From: UBA3496 sp964558115
Lineage (GTDB): Bacteria; UBA8248
DNA length: 27,213 bases
Reading direction: 5' to 3'
Assembly (NCBI GenBank): GCA_964558115.1
Contig: CAZLCI010000025.1
Coordinates: 1 to 27,213, forward strand
The notes beneath the pieces were generated by a model, which was given only the letters and a program-made list of their open reading frames with translations, did not search any database and was not told the origin of the DNA. A program made the translations under genes and the position numbers. Shown one piece after another: positions 23,724-27,213 of the stretch; position 1 is the first letter of the stretch; each line of letters begins with the position of its first letter.

Positions 23724-24524
23724 TCAACTCATTTCAATTCCAATTTTTGGGTTCTTTATTCGAAAAATATCCCTTCCATAATCGACATTAGCTAAAAAAA
23801 GACCATGTGATGGTGCAGTTGGACCAGCTAATGTCCTATCTTTCGATTCTATTAAAAAAGGCAAATTACCAGGACAACGTTCGCCTCTTCCAACTTCAAC
23901 TAATGTCCCTACAATGTTCCTAACCATATGCCTCAAAAATCCATCTGCTGTAATTCGTAGAATTATTTCATCAGAACTTTCTTCAATATTTAAAATATTT
24001 AATGTTCTTACGTTGCATGACATAAGACTTTTCTTTTGACAAAAACTGGCAAAATCAACTTTCCCAATAAGATGAGAAGAAGCTTCTCTCATTAAATCAA
24101 TATTTAAATTGCTCCTAATATGCCATGCACGTAACCGACGCAAAGCACTTTCTGAACTACGATTTAAAATTCTATACTCATATGTCTTGCTTTTTGTATC
24201 GTGTTGCGCGTGAAAATTATCTTTGACTTCCACGCATTGTATTACAACAATATCACTATCCATCAAAGAATTAAGAGCTAAACGTATCTTATTAGGAAGA
24301 ATATCTCTTTCTATGTCAAAATGGGCAACCTGCGCTAAAGCATGAACTCCTGAATCTGTTCTTCCCGAACCAACAATTCTTGTTAATTTTCCTGAAATTT
24401 GTTCAAGAGCAGTCTCTATTTCAGACTGAACTGTTCTTTGGTTTGGCTGATCCTGCCAACCCATGAAATTGGTACCATCATATTCAATTTTTATAGCAAA
24501 TCTTTTTTTAGTAGGTATATTCAA
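23724..24524 (-). CDS. truA: tRNA pseudouridine(38-40) synthase
   Basis: TruA converts uridines at positions 38-40 of the tRNA anticodon arm to pseudouridine. The 266-residue protein begins IKIEYDGTNFMGWQDQPNQRTVQ and has the catalytic aspartate D57 in GRTDSGVHAL. RITADGFLRHMVRNIVGTLVEVGRG and the final APSHGLFLANVDY are family hallmarks. The start is TTG with AGG about ten bases away; no better in-frame start precedes the conserved core. It lies 16 bp after uvrA and 79 bp before trpE. Confidence 0.96.
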   Translation of the reverse strand: MNIPTKKRFAIKIEYDGTNFMGWQDQPNQRTVQSEIETALEQISGKLTRIVGSGRTDSGVHALAQVAHFDIERDILPNKIRLALNSLMDSDIVVIQCVEVKDNFHAQHDTKSKTYEYRILNRSSESALRRLRAWHIRSNLNIDLMREASSHLIGKVDFASFCQKKSLMSCNVRTLNILNIEESSDEIILRITADGFLRHMVRNIVGTLVEVGRGERCPGNLPFLIESKDRTLAGPTAPSHGLFLANVDYGRDIFRIKNPKIGIEMS

Positions 24525-24540
24525 ATTGTAATAACCTGAA

Positions 24541-27213
24541 TTAAATTAGAGAATGAAGTAAATTACCTGTGGATGAATTGTTCACAAGAGAAATAACCTC
24601 AGGAGAACCTTCTCCAACTACATAACCACCTTCTTCCCCGCCTTCTGGACCTAGATCAATAACATGATCTGAAAAACGTATTACATCCATATTATGTTCA
24701 ATAATTATAACTGTATTCCCTTGATCGACCAATAATCTTAAAACTCCTAAGAGTTTTTCGACATCTGAAAAATGCAATCCCGTAGTAGGTTCATCTAAAA
24801 TATAAAGAGTTTTTCCAGTGCTCTTCTTAGACAACTCCTTTGCTAACTTAATTCTTTGTGCCTCACCACCACTAAGAGTAGTGGCCGATTGACCGAGCCT
24901 GATATATCCCAAACCTACATCAAGTAAAGTAGATAATTTCTCTCTTATTAACTTTATATTTTCAAAAACATCATGTGCCTCACGAACTGTCATATTCAGA
25001 ACATCAGAAATCGAAACCCCTTTATAACGAATTTGTAAAGTTTCTTGATTAAATCTTCTACCTAAGCAATCAGTACACTTAATATATATATCAGGGAGAA
25101 AATGCATCTCAACTTTCAAAAAACCTCCTCCTTCACATGCTTCGCATCTTCCACCTTTAACATTGAAGCTAAATCTACCACTCTTATATCCACGACTTAG
25201 AGAATCAATAGTCTTAGAAAAGATTTCTCTAATCGGGGTAAAAATACCCGTGTAAGTAGCAGGATTACTTCTCGGAGTTCTGCCAATAGCTGATTGATCT
25301 ATATTTACGACTTTATCAATGTTTTCAATACCTTCTATTCTTTTGAATTGACCTGGCACCGTACTTGAGTTATAGAATTCCTTTGATAAGGCTCGAAAAA
25401 GAATAGTGTCAACTAATGTGCTTTTGCCACTTCCACTGACCCCAGTTACACAATTTAGAACTCCTAAAGGAAAAGAAACATCTATTTTTTTCAGATTATT
25501 CTCAGCAGCACCTATTATCTTAAGGTAACGATCTATTCTAAGGTTTTTAGACTTAGAAATTGGGATACTTAGTCTCCCAGAAAGATACTTGCCTGTGACA
25601 GTATCAGAATTTGCTATTTCTTTTGGACTACCTACAGAAACTATATGACCTCCTTTTTCTCCAGCACCTGGACCCATATCTACTACATAATCAGCATTCT
25701 CTATCGTATCTCTATCGTGTTCCACAACTATAATAGAATTTCCCTTATCTCTTAATTGAAAGAGTGTAGACAAAAGACGATGATTATCTCTTGGATGTAA
25801 TCCAATGCTTGGCTCATCCAAAACATAAAGAACTCCAGACAAATTCACACCAACCTGACTTGCAAGCCTGATTCTTTGACCTTCCCCTCCAGAAAGTGTT
25901 TTTGTAGAACGATTTAAAGTTAGATAAGCAAGTCCTACAGAATCAATAAATCCTAATCTACCCTCAATTTCTTTAATTATACGACCAGTTACAAAATCGT
26001 CCTTAACGTTTACTGGAAGCATCTCGAAAAAACTCTTCAATTTCGAAATTGGAAGATGAACCATATCTTGTATTGTTTTCCCCTGAAAAGTTACAGACAA
26101 ACTCTCTCTTTTTAATCTTCCCCCAGAACATGATTCGCACAAAAAAACACTCATGAATTTTTCTAAGCCAGAACGAGTTTTTTCACTATTAGTCTTTTCA
26201 TAAGAAAGCAACAGTTCTTGAAAAATTCCAAGGAATCTTCTTTGTCTTCGAATGGTTCTTGTCGATGTTTTATGAGTTACTTTTAATTTTTCTCCTTTGG
26301 AACCATAAAACAAAAGCTTTTTTTTCTTCTCAGTAAGATTATCAAATGGAATATGTCTTTCTATCGATTGTTGATCTATAAAAGCGTCTAAGGAAGATGA
26401 AAGCAGATTGTTTTTCTCTGCGAAAGGAATGATAGCTCCATCATTTATTGTTTTCTTAACATCTGGGACTATTTTTTGAGGATCTATTTTAAATTCTGTT
26501 CCTAACCCCTTACAATTTACACATGCTCCTTGTGGACTATTAAATGAAAACATACGAGGTTCCATTTCTGGAATAGTGATTCCGCATTCAGAACAACCAA
26601 AAAACTCACTTAACAGAAACTCCTTATCCATATCAACCAAAAACAAAATTAGACCTTTAGAAAGTAAACATGCCGTCTCAATAGAAGAGAATAATCTTGA
26701 TTCTGACCCTTTTCTAATTACGATTCTATCTATTACAACTTCAATATCGTGATTCTGATTTCTATTTAGTTGTATCTCATCAGAAAGTTCATAGAAACAA
26801 CCGTCTACTCTTACTTGGGTAAAACCTTTCTTTTCTAATTCATCAAATTCTTTTTGATATATTCCCTTTCTTCCTCTAACAATAGGAGATAGTATCAAAA
26901 GGCTTGTGCCACTCTTAAACTCCATTGCTCTTTCAACCATTTTCTCTATGCTCATTGCATTTAATGAACGACCACAGCCAGGACAATGAGGAACTCCTTT
27001 TTTTGCAAAAAGTAATCTCAAATGATCATAAATACCTGTAACAGTTCCTACCGTCGAACGAGGATTCTTGCTAACTGTTTTTTGATCTATGGAAATAGTT
27101 GGAGACAAACCCTCTATCAAATCTACATCTGGTCTATCTAATTGATCAATGAATTGTCTGGCGTAAGCAGAAAGGGATTCAATATAACGACGTTGTCCTT
27201 CAGCATAAATTGT
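24541..27213 (-). CDS. uvrA: Excinuclease ABC subunit A (5' end cut by the window edge)
   Basis: UvrA is the damage-recognition ATPase of nucleotide excision repair. The 890 residues inside the window cover nearly all of the protein; the frame is open to the right edge (27213), so the true start and first Walker A lie outside. Seen in order are QRRYIESLSAYARQF, the first zinc site CPGCG, and a further CSECG and CVNCKG. Next come the first ABC signature TLSGGEGQR with LDEPSIGLHPRD, and the second Walker A GVSGSGKST. The zinc finger CEACEGGG...CTDC and the second signature TLSGGEAQR with LDEPTTGLH complete it. The protein ends near residue 940 of a normal UvrA. Confidence 0.98.
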   Translation of the reverse strand, partial: TIYAEGQRRYIESLSAYARQFIDQLDRPDVDLIEGLSPTISIDQKTVSKNPRSTVGTVTGIYDHLRLLFAKKGVPHCPGCGRSLNAMSIEKMVERAMEFKSGTSLLILSPIVRGRKGIYQKEFDELEKKGFTQVRVDGCFYELSDEIQLNRNQNHDIEVVIDRIVIRKGSESRLFSSIETACLLSKGLILFLVDMDKEFLLSEFFGCSECGITIPEMEPRMFSFNSPQGACVNCKGLGTEFKIDPQKIVPDVKKTINDGAIIPFAEKNNLLSSSLDAFIDQQSIERHIPFDNLTEKKKKLLFYGSKGEKLKVTHKTSTRTIRRQRRFLGIFQELLLSYEKTNSEKTRSGLEKFMSVFLCESCSGGRLKRESLSVTFQGKTIQDMVHLPISKLKSFFEMLPVNVKDDFVTGRIIKEIEGRLGFIDSVGLAYLTLNRSTKTLSGGEGQRIRLASQVGVNLSGVLYVLDEPSIGLHPRDNHRLLSTLFQLRDKGNSIIVVEHDRDTIENADYVVDMGPGAGEKGGHIVSVGSPKEIANSDTVTGKYLSGRLSIPISKSKNLRIDRYLKIIGAAENNLKKIDVSFPLGVLNCVTGVSGSGKSTLVDTILFRALSKEFYNSSTVPGQFKRIEGIENIDKVVNIDQSAIGRTPRSNPATYTGIFTPIREIFSKTIDSLSRGYKSGRFSFNVKGGRCEACEGGGFLKVEMHFLPDIYIKCTDCLGRRFNQETLQIRYKGVSISDVLNMTVREAHDVFENIKLIREKLSTLLDVGLGYIRLGQSATTLSGGEAQRIKLAKELSKKSTGKTLYILDEPTTGLHFSDVEKLLGVLRLLVDQGNTVIIIEHNMDVIRFSDHVIDLGPEGGEEGGYVVGEGSPEVISLVNNSSTGNLLHSLI

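Noticed and set aside
27118..27120. TTG at 27120 as the true start of uvrA
   Set aside because: The frame stays open to the window edge and encodes the conserved UvrA N-terminal stretch (QRRYIESLSAYARQF), so this codon is internal.

Overview
The window is AT-rich, densely packed bacterial chromosome. It looks like a free-living, probably aquatic Gram-negative lineage. S4 is close to the proteobacterial form, and the order pheA-hisC-tyrA-cmk-rpsA-sppA-ihfB/hup resembles deltaproteobacterial genomes (Desulfobacterota-like, possibly SAR324- or Dadabacteria-grade). The taxon is an inference from gene order and protein style only. About half of the genes appear to start with TTG, most behind a clear Shine-Dalgarno sequence.

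Left part (1-7.0 kb), accessory. A tRNA-Leu(CAA) lies directly upstream of a secreted ricin-type beta-trefoil protein and a small membrane coiled-coil protein, closed by a terminator. On the plus strand follow a membrane-anchored SGNH-like protein and an enolase-superfamily enzyme. The most notable part is 3.6-4.95 kb: two divergent genes each interrupted by one in-frame TGA exactly where the family has its catalytic cysteine. One is an AhpD/carboxymuconolactone-decarboxylase (CMD)-like protein (CxxU); the other is an OsmC-like protein with U at the peroxidatic position. Each TGA is followed by a GC-rich hairpin whose loop starts 20-21 nt downstream with GU or GG, as expected for a bacterial SECIS element. 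I read both as intact selenoproteins, not broken genes. The OsmC gene runs into an acyl-CoA synthetase gene, and a second, cysteine-free CMD protein sits convergently after it.

Middle (7.0-12.8 kb), all minus strand. A solitary rpsD has its own promoter and a strong terminator. Upstream of it is a miaA-aroK-aroC-(2-hydroxyacid dehydrogenase)-ilvE-fmdB group, which joins the last steps to chorismate with amino-acid metabolism.

Right part (12.9-27.2 kb), all minus strand. A long, tight run reads uvrA (cut by the right edge)-truA-trpE-trpG-trpD-trpC-pheA-hisC-tyrA-cmk-rpsA-sppA-ihfB/hup. It takes chorismate to tryptophan, phenylalanine and tyrosine, then continues into the conserved cmk-rpsA block. 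trpF, trpB, trpA, aroA and a chorismate mutase are absent from the window and must lie elsewhere if the pathways are complete.

No mobile element, CRISPR array, rRNA or gene-free stretch over 300 bases was seen.
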